DNA of 64,000 bases from Torulaspora globosa (Eukaryota > Ascomycota > Saccharomycetes > Saccharomycetales > Saccharomycetaceae): the NCBI RefSeq assembly GCF_014133895.1, contig NC_050727.1, positions 992,001 to 1,056,000 on the forward strand, in the 5' to 3' direction. Under the pieces are notes generated by a model. The model was not told the origin of the DNA. It saw only the letters and a list, made by a program, of their open reading frames with translations, and did no database searches. Position 1 is the first letter of the stretch, and each line of letters starts with the position of its first letter. Below are positions 28,020 to 38,598 of this stretch, in pieces. The translations under genes were made by a program, and so were the position numbers.

Positions 28020-29825
28020 CTATTCATCGATAGACTCTGCTTCATCATCGTCTTCATCGACGTCGCTTTCTTCAATGATATCTTCTACCAGGAGACTGCC
28101 GTTGGGCCATAATTGAGAGACATCCTTTAGGGCTAGGTTTTCGTCCACTGATATTTTTTCTCTTGGGAAGGGTGAAACAAGCTCGAAATCAAACTCCAGA
28201 TTTGTGGATCTTTCGATGGTCAATTTGTTCAGTTCGTCCTCAATTATTTCAGCTAGATCACCGATGTTGGTATTGCTAAATGAGATTGAACTGCCTTTGA
28301 AGCAATGAACGGAGCTGCTCTGCGTTAGAGACTCTATTTTTTTAACCATGCTTGACACCCATTCTTTTGAATCGTTCGTGTATGTCTGCAAATATAAGTG
28401 GCAACCGATGTTGACGTATAGTGCGCGTAAGCTGGTGGTGCTAGCAAATTTCTTGACAAATCTTTGCCCGTTAGAGGTTCTTATTTGCAGAGTAGCTTTT
28501 TTCTTGGTATCAGAGGGCGAAAGCTCCTGGTTTGCCACTTCAATACAGCATTGAAGCCAAGTCAAGTGCTTTAGAGTTTCCTTCATTTCCCTCTCTTTCT
28601 CACGTTCCTGCTCGCTTTGTTTCAACTCACGTTCTTGCTGTTCCTTCAAAATACGCTCCTGCTCCTTAAAACGATCCTGCTCTAATGATGCCTCATAGGC
28701 AGCGTCTTGCATTTCCTTGATTTCACGAGCCAATCGCAACTCTGCTTGCTCTGTTCTACTCACCACAAGCTCTGGATGAAATCTCTCAAGTGAAACCTTG
28801 AGCGAGTTTTCAAATTTCTTGGGAGAACTTATTCTTACCTTCGACAAAACCGACAATCTTGTGATGCCATTTAGTGATCCGTTTGAGTTTAGAACGTTAG
28901 CAATCAATAAGCACTCCGGTGTGTATTTAACATGAAGCTGCTGAGCAACAAGCCAAGTTTCAAGTTCGTCAGCACTTCTCAGGTAGATGACAAGTTCGTC
29001 TTTGTACTTCTCAAGCAGGGAAATTACTGCTGGGTTGCTTAGAACTTTAGACAAAAACCTCCGGGAATTGAAGTCTGGGGCTCCGACATCGATGACATCC
29101 CCAATGACAATCAGAAGGAGATACTTGAACTCTTCTTGACATACTTTTAATGCTTCATTGAAAGAGAGGTCGGAAATAAGTCTATTAAGCCGAGCCAAAC
29201 TTTTTTCATCCATATGTTGCGGTAGTACTTCCTTCAACGATCCAGACCTCTTCTTGGGAGCGTCAGGAATTTTGCAGACCTTTGTCCTTTCATCGATGTG
29301 CGACTGAAACCCAAAGGTGATCAGACTCCACAGCAGAAAGAGTATTCGAGCCCCCAACTTCATTAAAACTCTTGGTATGAACATCAGTATTATAAGGAAA
29401 GGACTCTCTTGCGAAGTAATGTTCCACACGTCACCGCGTTTTCCACCAAGACCAACAACCGAGAAGTGGTCCCTAAAGTTCTCCGGAAGTGGCTGGACAG
29501 TGTGCAAAGAAGGAATCATATGAGCATCCGATGCCACAAACGGCTCCCTTTGCCCAATTGGCGCTGTTCCGGCTCTAATTGCGGCCGGCGTAGGAGGCCG
29601 CACGGGAATCGCTGGCAAGTCCGTAGTTGTAACCGAACGCTTCCAATCACCGTCAAAATACAAGCCCAGCGCTCGCTCCAGATGCCAGCCGTAGTTCTGC
29701 AACAAACGTATTATTAGGGGCAGGTCGTCCTCCGGGAAATCCGTAATTGAACGGAATTCATTCAATTTTTCCTCTTCTTCATGGGATAAGTGGTACTCCT
29801 CATCGTTGTGCCTTACTATCGGCAT
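28020..29825 (-). CDS. UBX2: ER-membrane Cdc48 recruiter Ubx2
   Basis: A 601-residue protein (S. cerevisiae Ubx2/Sel1, 584) that recruits Cdc48 to the ER for ERAD and to the TOM complex. Order: a UBA domain near residues 20-60 (DDLPLIIRLLQNYGWHLERAL), a hydrophobic segment at about 138-170, a thioredoxin-like UAS region at about 230-370, a long charged coiled coil at about 385-440 (EQERILKEQQERELK) and a C-terminal UBX domain. The ATG at 29825 is the first in frame (MPIVRHNDEE); 15 more codons are open upstream without ATG. Position matches YML013W. Confidence 0.93.
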   Translation of the reverse strand: MPIVRHNDEEYHLSHEEEEKLNEFRSITDFPEDDLPLIIRLLQNYGWHLERALGLYFDGDWKRSVTTTDLPAIPVRPPTPAAIRAGTAPIGQREPFVASDAHMIPSLHTVQPLPENFRDHFSVVGLGGKRGDVWNITSQESPFLIILMFIPRVLMKLGARILFLLWSLITFGFQSHIDERTKVCKIPDAPKKRSGSLKEVLPQHMDEKSLARLNRLISDLSFNEALKVCQEEFKYLLLIVIGDVIDVGAPDFNSRRFLSKVLSNPAVISLLEKYKDELVIYLRSADELETWLVAQQLHVKYTPECLLIANVLNSNGSLNGITRLSVLSKVRISSPKKFENSLKVSLERFHPELVVSRTEQAELRLAREIKEMQDAAYEASLEQDRFKEQERILKEQQERELKQSEQEREKEREMKETLKHLTWLQCCIEVANQELSPSDTKKKATLQIRTSNGQRFVKKFASTTSLRALYVNIGCHLYLQTYTNDSKEWVSSMVKKIESLTQSSSVHCFKGSSISFSNTNIGDLAEIIEDELNKLTIERSTNLEFDFELVSPFPREKISVDENLALKDVSQLWPNGSLLVEDIIEESDVDEDDDEAESIDE

Positions 29826-29991
29826 TCTATCGATTAATATATGGATCCTGTCGGCTTGCTTATTGACCAAGTAGCAGAGATGTGGTCAATTATAGCCTGG
29901 TCTAAACGAACTGACAGGGCCTTATTATGACTCGATCACATGATTTATACTCTGACTCTACAAATGATGGATTCTAGCGGCCAATTGCATT

Positions 29992-30807
29992 CTATAGTGC
30001 CGGCTTCCTCACCACTACGTACCAGTTGTCCTTTTCGTATCCCTTCGAGACCACGGTACCGCCCGCGCTGGTGCAATCTTCCTCCAGCTCGCCCTCGCGG
30101 TACAAGTGGTAGAATCTGTACTTCGTGTTCTTCTTCTCTTCTTCTAGCTGGCGCTTCCTGGCGTTCTCCTGCTCTGCGATCCTCCTTGCCTCCATCTCTT
30201 TCCTCCAGTTAGCGATGTAGCGAGCTCTTTCTTGTGCGGGAACGTCTGTCAGATCGGGCTTCTCCGCCGCCTGTCTTGTCTGCAACGAGCTCTTGTTTCC
30301 CTTCTCCTGCAGGACCCACGGCACCAGGACGTCCTGCTCCATGCCCTCGTGGTATCCTCTTCTGGAGCTGCGCTGCTCGAGCGCCCAACAGTATATCAGT
30401 GCCTCTCCGCCAGCCCTCAGCTTGCTCAAAATGTGGCCAATGGCCGCTATTCTGCGTTCCCGGGTGGTCCAGTGATGTACCACAGCGATCGATATAGCGA
30501 AGTCGAACGTGCCGTCCCTGTGAGGCAGCCTCATGCCGTCGGCGACCAGCACGTTGTGACGCCCATCGATCTCGCGAGCGCATTGTATGAGCCCTGATGA
30601 ACGATCGGAGCCAATTAGAAAAATCTGCGGATTCACGTTCAAATACTTCCCATTGCCGCAACCGACGTCGATGCCAATGCTGCCAACCTGTCGACTTTCA
30701 AGAAATTGTGTCACTATCGGCCAGGGCTTATACCTCGTCTCTGAAAAATGACCCGCTATCTCATTGTAGACCTTATGAACGTATTCTTCCTCCCTCAACT
30801 CAGCCAT
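29992..30807 (-). CDS. TRM9: tRNA wobble-uridine methyltransferase Trm9
   Basis: A 271-residue SAM-dependent methyltransferase that, with Trm112, makes the final methyl ester of mcm5U/mcm5s2U at tRNA wobble position 34. SAM motif I (GIDVGCGNGKYL) is at about residues 45-56; the motif ISIAVVHHWTT near 106-116 and the closing NWYVVVRKP are typical of the family. A charged helical insertion carries most of the length variation. Start: ATG at 30807. Position matches YML014C/W region, divergent from GPI17. Confidence 0.95.
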   Translation of the reverse strand: MAELREEEYVHKVYNEIAGHFSETRYKPWPIVTQFLESRQVGSIGIDVGCGNGKYLNVNPQIFLIGSDRSSGLIQCAREIDGRHNVLVADGMRLPHRDGTFDFAISIAVVHHWTTRERRIAAIGHILSKLRAGGEALIYCWALEQRSSRRGYHEGMEQDVLVPWVLQEKGNKSSLQTRQAAEKPDLTDVPAQERARYIANWRKEMEARRIAEQENARKRQLEEEKKNTKYRFYHLYREGELEEDCTSAGGTVVSKGYEKDNWYVVVRKPAL

Positions 30808-31286
30808 CGTGCTGGCACGGTACCTCAGGACAACTGGATCAACCTTCTTAGCTGCCTAATGCCTCTTCTTGTAGCTCATCGCATCAACTTTTTCGCCAGA
30901 TTCCTTACTTAACTACAAGGACTACAAGCAGAGAGCAGGGCAGAGCAATGCCAATGGCTGCTAGAAGAGCTTCTGAAGACCCGTTGGGCATCTAAAATGC
31001 CATCTCACAAATATCCTGGCCTCTGGCTGTGCTCGTAATGCTCATATATATATGGATTATGAAGATTTTACACCTCGTTCAAAGGGATCATCATACAATT
31101 AGCCCTCTGGTAGTCGAAGTTCGTAAGCCTTTAGTATGACGACTGTTTACTTAGGAAGAAGCTGGTAACGCCTGCCATTGGATCGTCTCTACTTGCTCGC
31201 ATCAATTGACGCAGCTTCTTCTCGAGAATTTTGCTGAAGGTGGTCGCTACGCTTTTTAGTGGTAGCTATATTGCAAGGTGTTCCGC
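30808..31286. other. divergent TRM9/GPI17 promoter region
   Basis: 479 bases between divergent ATGs. A short AT run (CATATATATATGG) near 31043-31055 may be a TATA region. No gene or RNA feature is seen. Confidence 0.5.
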
Positions 31287-32849
31287 ATGGTGGACAGTGG
31301 GCTTCGAAAAATCGTGGGATTGTGCTTTTTGGCATGTTACGTGCTACTGGGGGTTCCGTTGTGGTACAAGTTGACTACAGTGTATCGGGCACCGCTGCCT
31401 GTGGAGTACATACGGTCGCTACACGAAGGCAAATTTCAGGATGTTCACATGGTGATACCAGTTTTCATCAAATCTGAGGTTTACAGGTTTCCTGATATCC
31501 ATGATGCAGTTCAGGTCCAGGTAAACCATCTGCTGAACTCGAAGAAGCAATATGTGCCCTGGTCTCTGCAAATACTGCCCTACGAGGAGTACAACGCGAC
31601 CGGATCGAAGTACGGCCACAGCGACGAGTACCATGTGGTTTCTCTAGTGTTGGATGAATTCGTCGGGTACTCCGTGGCGTACGATGCTAAGGAGACGACG
31701 GTGTTTTTTGATGACGCAGCCGTGGTAAGCAACGACATTCCGTTCTTCGTGGCCCAATCACTGGTGGAACACACCTTTGCGCTCGAATGGGAGCAGCTCT
31801 CATCTGATTTTTCGCGTCACGATGATAACATGGTTGTCACTTACAACCCCAACATGCATCTGAGCATATCTTTACTAAGCGGTGACGGGTCACCCGTGCG
31901 ATGGGAAATTGAAAAGACGTTGCAGCATTACTTCACGCCCTTTAGAAAGTTCCTGGCACCGCTGGTAAACTTTACTGTTGACACAAGCATCATCTACTAC
32001 AACGATTTGAATGTGCACGCTCTCAAGGATGGCGACTCTGTGACGCCTCAAGAGCTATCGCACACAATCGACCTCTCGGAGCTTTCCTCGATGAATTATC
32101 TCTCCGAATCGAGTGCTTTGAACCTAGCAATCGTTTTCCCCAGCAACGTGAGCAGTCCGTCTGGTTTGAACTTCATCCATGGCGTATCGAACAACACAGG
32201 GTCGGAAGCCGATTGGCAGAGTTTTATTGTTCCGCAATGGGGAAATCTCATCATCAACAAGAATCCCCTCCCGCCCAACGCCTTGCTGAAAGAGTCGTAC
32301 TTGGTCCCTATAATGTACCAGTTCGCGACCGATCTCTTCCAATTGCTTGGACTGACAAAAGGCTCCCAGGACCTTTCGTCGCCCTACGTTACTATCGACT
32401 CGTTCAAGAGGTTAACAACTTTAAGAAATATCGACAACGCAGAAGAAACCCTGTGGTCATTGGTAAAACTGACCCAGTCGTTCAAACAGATGGCAGTTCC
32501 AGAGGATGTCTTGAATAATGTCAATCAAGCATTGAAACTGAGACTAGAAATTATAGATTTACTGAATAATCCTGAGAAAGGCGGCGACGTCGTTTGGAAT
32601 CAAGCTCTGGTCTTGAGCAATAAACTTGTCAAGGCATCTGAAACAGCCTTCTTCCATGGTGAAATGGTACAGCAGAACTTTTTCCCTCAGGAACACAAGA
32701 TAGCCGTCTATCTGCCCCTGCTAGGTCCAACCTCAGTGGTAATCTTCCTCGGACTGGTGAAACTACTAAAAGAGAGAGATGCCGAGGAAGGCAAACAAGA
32801 CAGCCCAGAGGCTGCCGAAAAAGATGAAAAGCAAGGCGATAGGGACTAA
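31287..32849 (+). CDS. GPI17: GPI transamidase subunit Gpi17 (PIG-S)
   Basis: A 520-residue subunit of the ER complex that attaches GPI anchors to proteins. One membrane helix lies near the N-terminus (about 10-27, VGLCFLACYVLLGVPLWY) and one near the C-terminus (about 476-497), with a large lumenal domain between and a charged cytoplasmic tail, as in PIG-S. Potential N-glycosylation sites (NFT, NVS, NNT) fit a lumenal domain. The ATG at 31287 is the first in frame. Position matches YDR434W. GPI19, for the first step of anchor synthesis, is about 7 kb away. Confidence 0.93.
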   Translation: MVDSGLRKIVGLCFLACYVLLGVPLWYKLTTVYRAPLPVEYIRSLHEGKFQDVHMVIPVFIKSEVYRFPDIHDAVQVQVNHLLNSKKQYVPWSLQILPYEEYNATGSKYGHSDEYHVVSLVLDEFVGYSVAYDAKETTVFFDDAAVVSNDIPFFVAQSLVEHTFALEWEQLSSDFSRHDDNMVVTYNPNMHLSISLLSGDGSPVRWEIEKTLQHYFTPFRKFLAPLVNFTVDTSIIYYNDLNVHALKDGDSVTPQELSHTIDLSELSSMNYLSESSALNLAIVFPSNVSSPSGLNFIHGVSNNTGSEADWQSFIVPQWGNLIINKNPLPPNALLKESYLVPIMYQFATDLFQLLGLTKGSQDLSSPYVTIDSFKRLTTLRNIDNAEETLWSLVKLTQSFKQMAVPEDVLNNVNQALKLRLEIIDLLNNPEKGGDVVWNQALVLSNKLVKASETAFFHGEMVQQNFFPQEHKIAVYLPLLGPTSVVIFLGLVKLLKERDAEEGKQDSPEAAEKDEKQGDRD

Positions 32850-33062
32850 ATACTTCAAGAGTCCAGCAGTGCTTCCAAAATTCGTAGCGGCCTATAATAC
32901 CAGCATAGCATTTATACTTTAGTATGGAATTTTACAGATTATTATTCCAGGAAAAAATAGTATAGCTCGCCTTAAAAAGTGAACCAACTTTATGTCTAAT
33001 AGAGCTATGAGCAGAGGGTGAAGAGCCTCGATAGCACGAAATTCCATATTAAGTCGAATGAA

Positions 33063-34103
33063 ATGGCAGATAATGATGGTCCTTTGGATTTGATTCCGTC
33101 TGTGAATTACCCACCACTGCTCACAGCTGCTAATTACCTTTCTACAAAGCAGATGATCGATCAGGTTGTAAGTGAAGATCAGGAATATGTATCATGGAAA
33201 TTGAAGAATTTGAGGACAGGAGGCACTATGAACTCGTACATGCAGGACCGAATAAAGGAAATGCAAGGCGACAGGAAAGACAGCAGGTTTCTAACGAACC
33301 AAGCATCATTCTATGATACTGATCTGGATGGTCAGATACCGAAAGTTAGCAGCAAAGGTGAGATAAATGAAGTTCCAAGCAATCTACGGTTTCCTAGAGA
33401 TTTTTACGAGGAGATGTTGAAGGGGAATCCAAGGCCTCGAGAGTTGGCTCAGGATGAACAATTTAAACTACTCGTCACAAACCTAGACGAGCAGCAGACC
33501 AACAGATTTGAAGTATTCCATCGGACCTCACTGAACAAGACCCAGGTGAAAAAAATTGCTGGTATGGTAATAAATCAGAGTGTGACAGAAAATATTCGTG
33601 TGTTCTTGCAGGCCATTGGCAAGCTTTATGCGGGAGAGATCATTGAGCTGGCACTTGACGTGAGGCAAAAATGGTTGGCCGGAAGGATGATGATAGAGTT
33701 CGACCGTCGTAGGTCGGTGGCCAAGAGCCTGAAGAAGTTTCTAAAGAAGTTGACAATACTTATGGAGAACAATCATGAAAATGTCGAAGATAGCGTTGAC
33801 GAGACTGAGAGCGATTCATATTTTGATGATGACGAGCAGCAAATGACACAGGTCAAGCTAGGAAATAAGCTACTCAAGAGCCAAAACAATTCTCAAGATA
33901 TCAGAGCCGGCCTGATCTCTCGTTACAACAAGCTCGTTAAAGAGTTCAATGCTATAGACGTAAGTGTCGAGAAGTTTGCAAACAGTCCGATTCTGCCGGA
34001 GCACATCAGAGAGGCATGGCGATTGTACCAACTACAATCGGACACATTACCATCGGCTCAATGGCGAACTCAGGGCGAGGGCAACGGTTGCATGTTCAGA
34101 TAG
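33063..34103 (+). CDS. TAF11: TFIID subunit Taf11
   Basis: A 346-residue TFIID subunit with the same length as S. cerevisiae Taf11. It pairs with Taf13 through a histone fold, here at about residues 150-240 (TSLNKTQVKKIAGMVINQS start) with an acidic insertion, and ends with the conserved helix PILPEHIREAWRLYQ near 312-326. The N-terminal half is charged and disordered. The ATG at 33063 gives the family length. A different-frame ATG five bases upstream overlaps this start. It converges on PPM1 with 20 bases between stops. Position matches YML015C. Confidence 0.94.
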   Translation: MADNDGPLDLIPSVNYPPLLTAANYLSTKQMIDQVVSEDQEYVSWKLKNLRTGGTMNSYMQDRIKEMQGDRKDSRFLTNQASFYDTDLDGQIPKVSSKGEINEVPSNLRFPRDFYEEMLKGNPRPRELAQDEQFKLLVTNLDEQQTNRFEVFHRTSLNKTQVKKIAGMVINQSVTENIRVFLQAIGKLYAGEIIELALDVRQKWLAGRMMIEFDRRRSVAKSLKKFLKKLTILMENNHENVEDSVDETESDSYFDDDEQQMTQVKLGNKLLKSQNNSQDIRAGLISRYNKLVKEFNAIDVSVEKFANSPILPEHIREAWRLYQLQSDTLPSAQWRTQGEGNGCMFR

Positions 34104-34123
34104 CGGCAGAGGAGAGCACGTTC

Positions 34124-35104
34124 TTACCATCTGGCTACAAGCAGCAGGTAATGCTTTTGCATGACTTTGAGCTCTTCAATTTCGTCCAGAAACTGAAGGG
34201 ATCTGAGCCTCGCCGACTCTTCGTTACTAATCTGCGACGTGAGCACCTCCCACATGTCACTCGCGGTTGTGTCAGCCCCGTGGAACCGTGAAGCGTATTT
34301 TTCCGTAGAGTTATATACCATCAAAGTAGGCATGTCCAGGTTCCTGGACTCTTTCAGATTGTTCTGCATGATAACTCCGAATCTGTCGCCAGGCGCAGAG
34401 CCGCCTATAGGATCGTATGAGATCCAGCTGCCTGATTTATAGAAGCCCTTCACACTATCGATCAACTGTTGTGACTCCCTGTCCGCCATGTAGCAAAGCA
34501 GGCACTCGCTGATGATCACAGTCGGGCAATCGGGACCTGTCAGCGCCTCCAGACCTCGCATGGTTTGATCCAGTCGGTTCAAGTCGCACGGAAGAAGCTT
34601 GTATCTCTCTGAAGACACTTCTCCCGTAGCATCTTCCCGCTTCAGATCCAGCATTTCCCTCAACATCGGACTCTCCCATAACACTTTACGCTTGACGCTA
34701 ATCGAACTCTCGTAGTCCACGTCGACATAGAACAAATTGCTATGGTTTCGGAGCAGAGGCACCATCCTCAAGTCGGAACCACACCCCAGGTTCACCACCT
34801 GCACTTTCCGATCTTCGCCAACCAGCTTCAGAAACTCGTCCAGTGCCAGGTCTATCGAAACAGTCCTCAGATACGTTCCGTAATTCATCACCGGGAAGGA
34901 CGTCTTCGCAACCTGATAGACCTTGGAATGGATTTTCATACTGACATTCTTCAGAGCCCTCAGATATTCCACATGCATCTCGCGGTACCCATTGTAGTGG
35001 CATCTTTCTATCTGTAGCGACGGCGACGGCAAATATCCCTTGGAGATCGCCGATATCCGGCATGACAGGGCATCGTAATCGGTCTGCTGAACGATCCTCT
35101 CCAT
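34124..35104 (-). CDS. PPM1: PP2A leucine carboxyl methyltransferase
   Basis: A 326-residue SAM-dependent enzyme (S. cerevisiae Ppm1, 328) that methylates the C-terminal leucine of PP2A catalytic subunits and so steers holoenzyme assembly. SAM motif I (VVNLGCGSDLR) lies near residues 98-108. The family blocks FPVMNYGTYLRT (about 70-81) and ISECLLCYM (about 203-211) are present. Position matches YDR435W/C next to PPZ2. Start: ATG at 35104. It is divergent from PPZ1 across 627 bases. Confidence 0.95.
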   Translation of the reverse strand: MERIVQQTDYDALSCRISAISKGYLPSPSLQIERCHYNGYREMHVEYLRALKNVSMKIHSKVYQVAKTSFPVMNYGTYLRTVSIDLALDEFLKLVGEDRKVQVVNLGCGSDLRMVPLLRNHSNLFYVDVDYESSISVKRKVLWESPMLREMLDLKREDATGEVSSERYKLLPCDLNRLDQTMRGLEALTGPDCPTVIISECLLCYMADRESQQLIDSVKGFYKSGSWISYDPIGGSAPGDRFGVIMQNNLKESRNLDMPTLMVYNSTEKYASRFHGADTTASDMWEVLTSQISNEESARLRSLQFLDEIEELKVMQKHYLLLVARW

Positions 35105-35731
35105 TACCAGCTTATCTTCCAGCTATCTCTGCTTCTTCAACCAACTGATTGAAAAACCGATAGTCCAGTTCAAGACAACCTCTTAGCACGATCTACGCTT
35201 GAACAAGAACAAGACGAACGCATTCCAGCGCTTTCTACGCCATCAATATAGACTCTCAGACGCACAATGCTGTCAATTAGACGATTTCTTGCTCGATACC
35301 GGTATCTCGACCGCTTTTGGCTCTAAAAGTCTCTAAAGAAAGCTGTCAGTGAGCTGGAAACTACAATGCCCTCTGCTGAAAGCATTGAGCTACGAGTCGA
35401 GCACATTTGGGCTCATTCTTCTCGATTAGCTCTTGATATCGTCTTTTTGCAAGAGCGGGCAACGTAAAAAGGACCCCCTTTGCCCTACAACATAGGACAA
35501 ACTCAGTTTGTGTTTTCTAAAGTAGACGAATCTTGGCATAAAGGACAAGAGGCAAAGGCTGCTAGGTGGTGTTGGAGTGATAATTTGCTTCTTTGATAAA
35601 CTGGTAATCCGGGAGCAGCTTTTTGAAGCTTTCAGCAAGTCGATCTGTGCAAGTTAGGACAGCAACGGATTTGGAATATCGGAAGCCTGTTTGGAGAGGA
35701 CAGTAGGAGCCAGAGAGGTTAGAGAAACAGG
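35105..35731. other. divergent PPM1/PPZ1 promoter region
   Basis: 627 bases. A perfect 12-base palindrome GATACCGGTATC is at 35295-35306, which could be a site for a dimeric zinc-cluster regulator. No gene with an ATG start and recognisable protein is seen. Confidence 0.5.
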
Positions 35732-37780
35732 ATGGGTAATACGGGATCGAAATCTAGCAAGAAATCTTCGTCGGGCAAGTCTCGCGGAAGTTCGCCATCA
35801 TCAACAACACAACCGTTCACTAGAACGGACACCGGTCAATCGGTGAGATCGGCGAAATCATCCAGATCGTTGCGGTCGCGGCGATCGGAGACGCTTGGTG
35901 CAGAGGGAGGCTCTAGCGCGGCGGCTGTTGACGAGCCTGCTGGCACAGCTCACGCGGGGACACCATCAAACAGGAAGGACAACGCCCAGGGATATGAAGG
36001 ATCGGAGGAGGCGTTGGAGAACGAGAACCATAATAGCCATTTACAACCGGGAACTCCGCATTCGGAGAGGAGACTTTCGTCGTCAAAGAGATCGAGTTTT
36101 ACCACTGCGGACCTGCCACCTTCGATGATTCAAATGGAGCCCAAGTCGCCGATCCTGAAAAATAGCAATTACACGTCGGCGAGCATTCTGAACTATAACG
36201 AAAATGCATTGACCGACGACGATGACGACCGGACCGCGGAAACCATCAGGAATAGCGTTTTGGGTGGCAGGAATCAGCTAGACGTGCTGAGACACAACAA
36301 TTCACCTCGTCCCTCGAGCGTGAGAAGCGGGTCGTCTTCAAAGGCGCGTAGGAGATCTGATGGAGAGACGGGCCTATCACCGGGGCAGCACCCCATGAGC
36401 CGATCCAATTCACACGCGTCGTCGATACATAGCAGGAAGTCATCCGGGTCGGCAGGAACAACCGCATATAGTACGCCGATGAATTCTCCTGGTGTATTCA
36501 GGAAAAACGTTGATGGCATTGATGACCAGGATGAAGATTATTTTGGAGTCACAGCATCTAATATCGACAAAGATTCCAATGCAGATAGCGCCAGTAATCT
36601 GGGACAGCCCAGTTCGCTTGATACAACAACATCAGGAGCACGCGGGCATCGAACCGATATCAAGAACTTATCGCGACGTGAATCAACTAATGAATATCCC
36701 ACCAGCTTACCGATGGATCCAGATCTGCCGGATGGTTTCGTTGATGACAAGTCGTCAAGTAATGATAATACTCGTCAATCGATCGGTAAGAAAAAGAGGC
36801 CCGTTCGACCTTTAGATATAGACGAAACGATACAAAAACTATTGGACGCAGGTTACGCTGGCAAAAGAACTAAGAACGTTTGCCTCAAAAATTCGGAGAT
36901 CGCACGGATTTGCCATATGGCCCGTGAAATGTTCCTATCACAACCTTCCCTTCTGGAACTTTCGCCGCCGGTCAAGATCGTGGGCGATGTTCATGGGCAA
37001 TACGCAGATCTTCTCAGACTGTTTACCAAATGTGGTTTCCCACCTTCAGCGAATTTTCTGTTCTTAGGAGATTATGTGGATCGCGGTAAGCAATCTCTGG
37101 AAACAATACTTCTGCTACTTTGCTATAAGATCAAGTACCCAGAAAACTTCTTTCTTCTGCGAGGAAATCACGAATGTGCTAACGTTACAAGAGTTTATGG
37201 GTTCTACGACGAATGTAAGCGTCGCTGTAACATCAAAACGTGGAAAATATTTGTCGACACTTTTAACACCCTGCCGCTGGCAGCCATTGTGGCTGGCAAG
37301 ATCTTCTGCGTTCATGGTGGTTTATCACCGGTTTTGAACTCGATGGATGAGATCCGGCACGTTAGCAGGCCGACAGACGTTCCAGACTTTGGGCTGATTA
37401 ACGATTTGCTGTGGTCAGACCCCACCGACTCGCCGAATGAGTGGGAAGATAATGAAAGAGGCGTAAGTTACTGTTACAATAAGGTCGCCATCAACAAATT
37501 TTTGAACAAATTTGGTTTCGATCTCGTTTGCAGGGCCCACATGGTCGTCGAAGATGGATACGAGTTCTTCAACGATAGAAGTTTAGTAACAGTATTCTCG
37601 GCTCCGAACTACTGCGGAGAATTCGATAACTGGGGCGCGGTAATGAGCGTCAGCGAGGGATTATTATGTTCATTCGAGCTGCTAGATCCATTGGATGGGC
37701 CAGCTCTCAAACAGGTAATGAAGAAGGGAAGGCAAGAAAGAAAATTGGCAAATCAACAACAAATGCAAGTTCAACAGTAA
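35732..37780 (+). CDS. PPZ1: Ser/Thr protein phosphatase Ppz
   Basis: A 682-residue phosphatase of the Ppz family, which sets K+ and Na+ homeostasis through Trk1/Trk2 and is inhibited by Hal3 (S. cerevisiae Ppz1 has 692). It begins Met-Gly-Asn-Thr-Gly-Ser, a myristoylation signal, followed by the Ser/Asn/Arg-rich arm (about 1-360) typical of Ppz. The catalytic domain (about 365-665) has the metal-binding signatures GDVHGQ, GDYVDRG and RGNHE. PPZ1 (YML016C) and PPZ2 (YDR436W) are S. cerevisiae duplicates; here there is one gene in the shared position. Confidence 0.96.
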   Translation: MGNTGSKSSKKSSSGKSRGSSPSSTTQPFTRTDTGQSVRSAKSSRSLRSRRSETLGAEGGSSAAAVDEPAGTAHAGTPSNRKDNAQGYEGSEEALENENHNSHLQPGTPHSERRLSSSKRSSFTTADLPPSMIQMEPKSPILKNSNYTSASILNYNENALTDDDDDRTAETIRNSVLGGRNQLDVLRHNNSPRPSSVRSGSSSKARRRSDGETGLSPGQHPMSRSNSHASSIHSRKSSGSAGTTAYSTPMNSPGVFRKNVDGIDDQDEDYFGVTASNIDKDSNADSASNLGQPSSLDTTTSGARGHRTDIKNLSRRESTNEYPTSLPMDPDLPDGFVDDKSSSNDNTRQSIGKKKRPVRPLDIDETIQKLLDAGYAGKRTKNVCLKNSEIARICHMAREMFLSQPSLLELSPPVKIVGDVHGQYADLLRLFTKCGFPPSANFLFLGDYVDRGKQSLETILLLLCYKIKYPENFFLLRGNHECANVTRVYGFYDECKRRCNIKTWKIFVDTFNTLPLAAIVAGKIFCVHGGLSPVLNSMDEIRHVSRPTDVPDFGLINDLLWSDPTDSPNEWEDNERGVSYCYNKVAINKFLNKFGFDLVCRAHMVVEDGYEFFNDRSLVTVFSAPNYCGEFDNWGAVMSVSEGLLCSFELLDPLDGPALKQVMKKGRQERKLANQQQMQVQQ

Positions 37781-38018
37781 GTCATAAACCCAATTAAGTA
37801 CTATACCACTAACGATTTTCAGACAACTATGTGGCATGACAATAGGCTACTGTACATAGAAATGTAGTTCATCTTGATAACCAAGTTTACTATCGGTCTG
37901 AAGAATGGACGACACTATCATCCGCCTTTGGCTCTGTCGCCGACTCATCATTCAACGAGACTTTGCTTCTTTACTCAACTTTTAAGCAAAGAAGACGAGA
38001 TGGAGACAGCAATCGCAG

Positions 38019-38459
38019 ATGCAAGAGGGTGACGATGGCACTGATAAGGAGTATGAATGGTTTTCCTACTATATCTCTGTCACATCTGTGCTGGTTCTGA
38101 TAATTATATGGTCTCTGCTGCCAGAAGATGATGCCAATGGATTATGGAACAACAGCGTATTTAAAGCGGTATTGGACGTCCTACCACAGCGGAAATGGGT
38201 AATCTACAGCCAATGCCTAGTGTTAATGGGAATGCTCTATGCATACTTTGCCATATTAATGTACAATGAAGATGTGCTGACGCCGGCATTGGACGACCTA
38301 CGAACAATCACAGACTCCAGGGGAGAAACGATTATTTGTGCCAACGATGCTGAACTGCTCAAAAATTACGCATTCAAGGAGACTGGTGGCATCATTGATC
38401 TTCCCATAATGGATGTATGCGAAATCCTGTATGCCAAGGACAATGCTACCGTATCATGA
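38019..38459 (+). CDS. GPI19: GPI-GlcNAc transferase subunit Gpi19 (PIG-P)
   Basis: A 146-residue ER membrane protein (S. cerevisiae 140) of the complex that adds GlcNAc to phosphatidylinositol, the first step of GPI anchor synthesis. Two membrane helices lie at about residues 16-35 and 59-81. The PIG-P blocks EYEWFSYYISVTS and MYNEDVLTPALDDLRTITD are clear. Start: ATG at 38019. Position matches YDR437W. Confidence 0.93.
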   Translation: MQEGDDGTDKEYEWFSYYISVTSVLVLIIIWSLLPEDDANGLWNNSVFKAVLDVLPQRKWVIYSQCLVLMGMLYAYFAILMYNEDVLTPALDDLRTITDSRGETIICANDAELLKNYAFKETGGIIDLPIMDVCEILYAKDNATVS

Positions 38460-38598
38460 GCATAAGTAGCTACTTGCACAAGACTCACGGCTATACTCTC
38501 AGTGAACAGTCTTTTAGCAGGAAGAATATGGAAGGAAAGAGCTATGAAATGATAATACTACAATAGTTATTCTTCTAGGCCGCCAATGAGATCACAAG

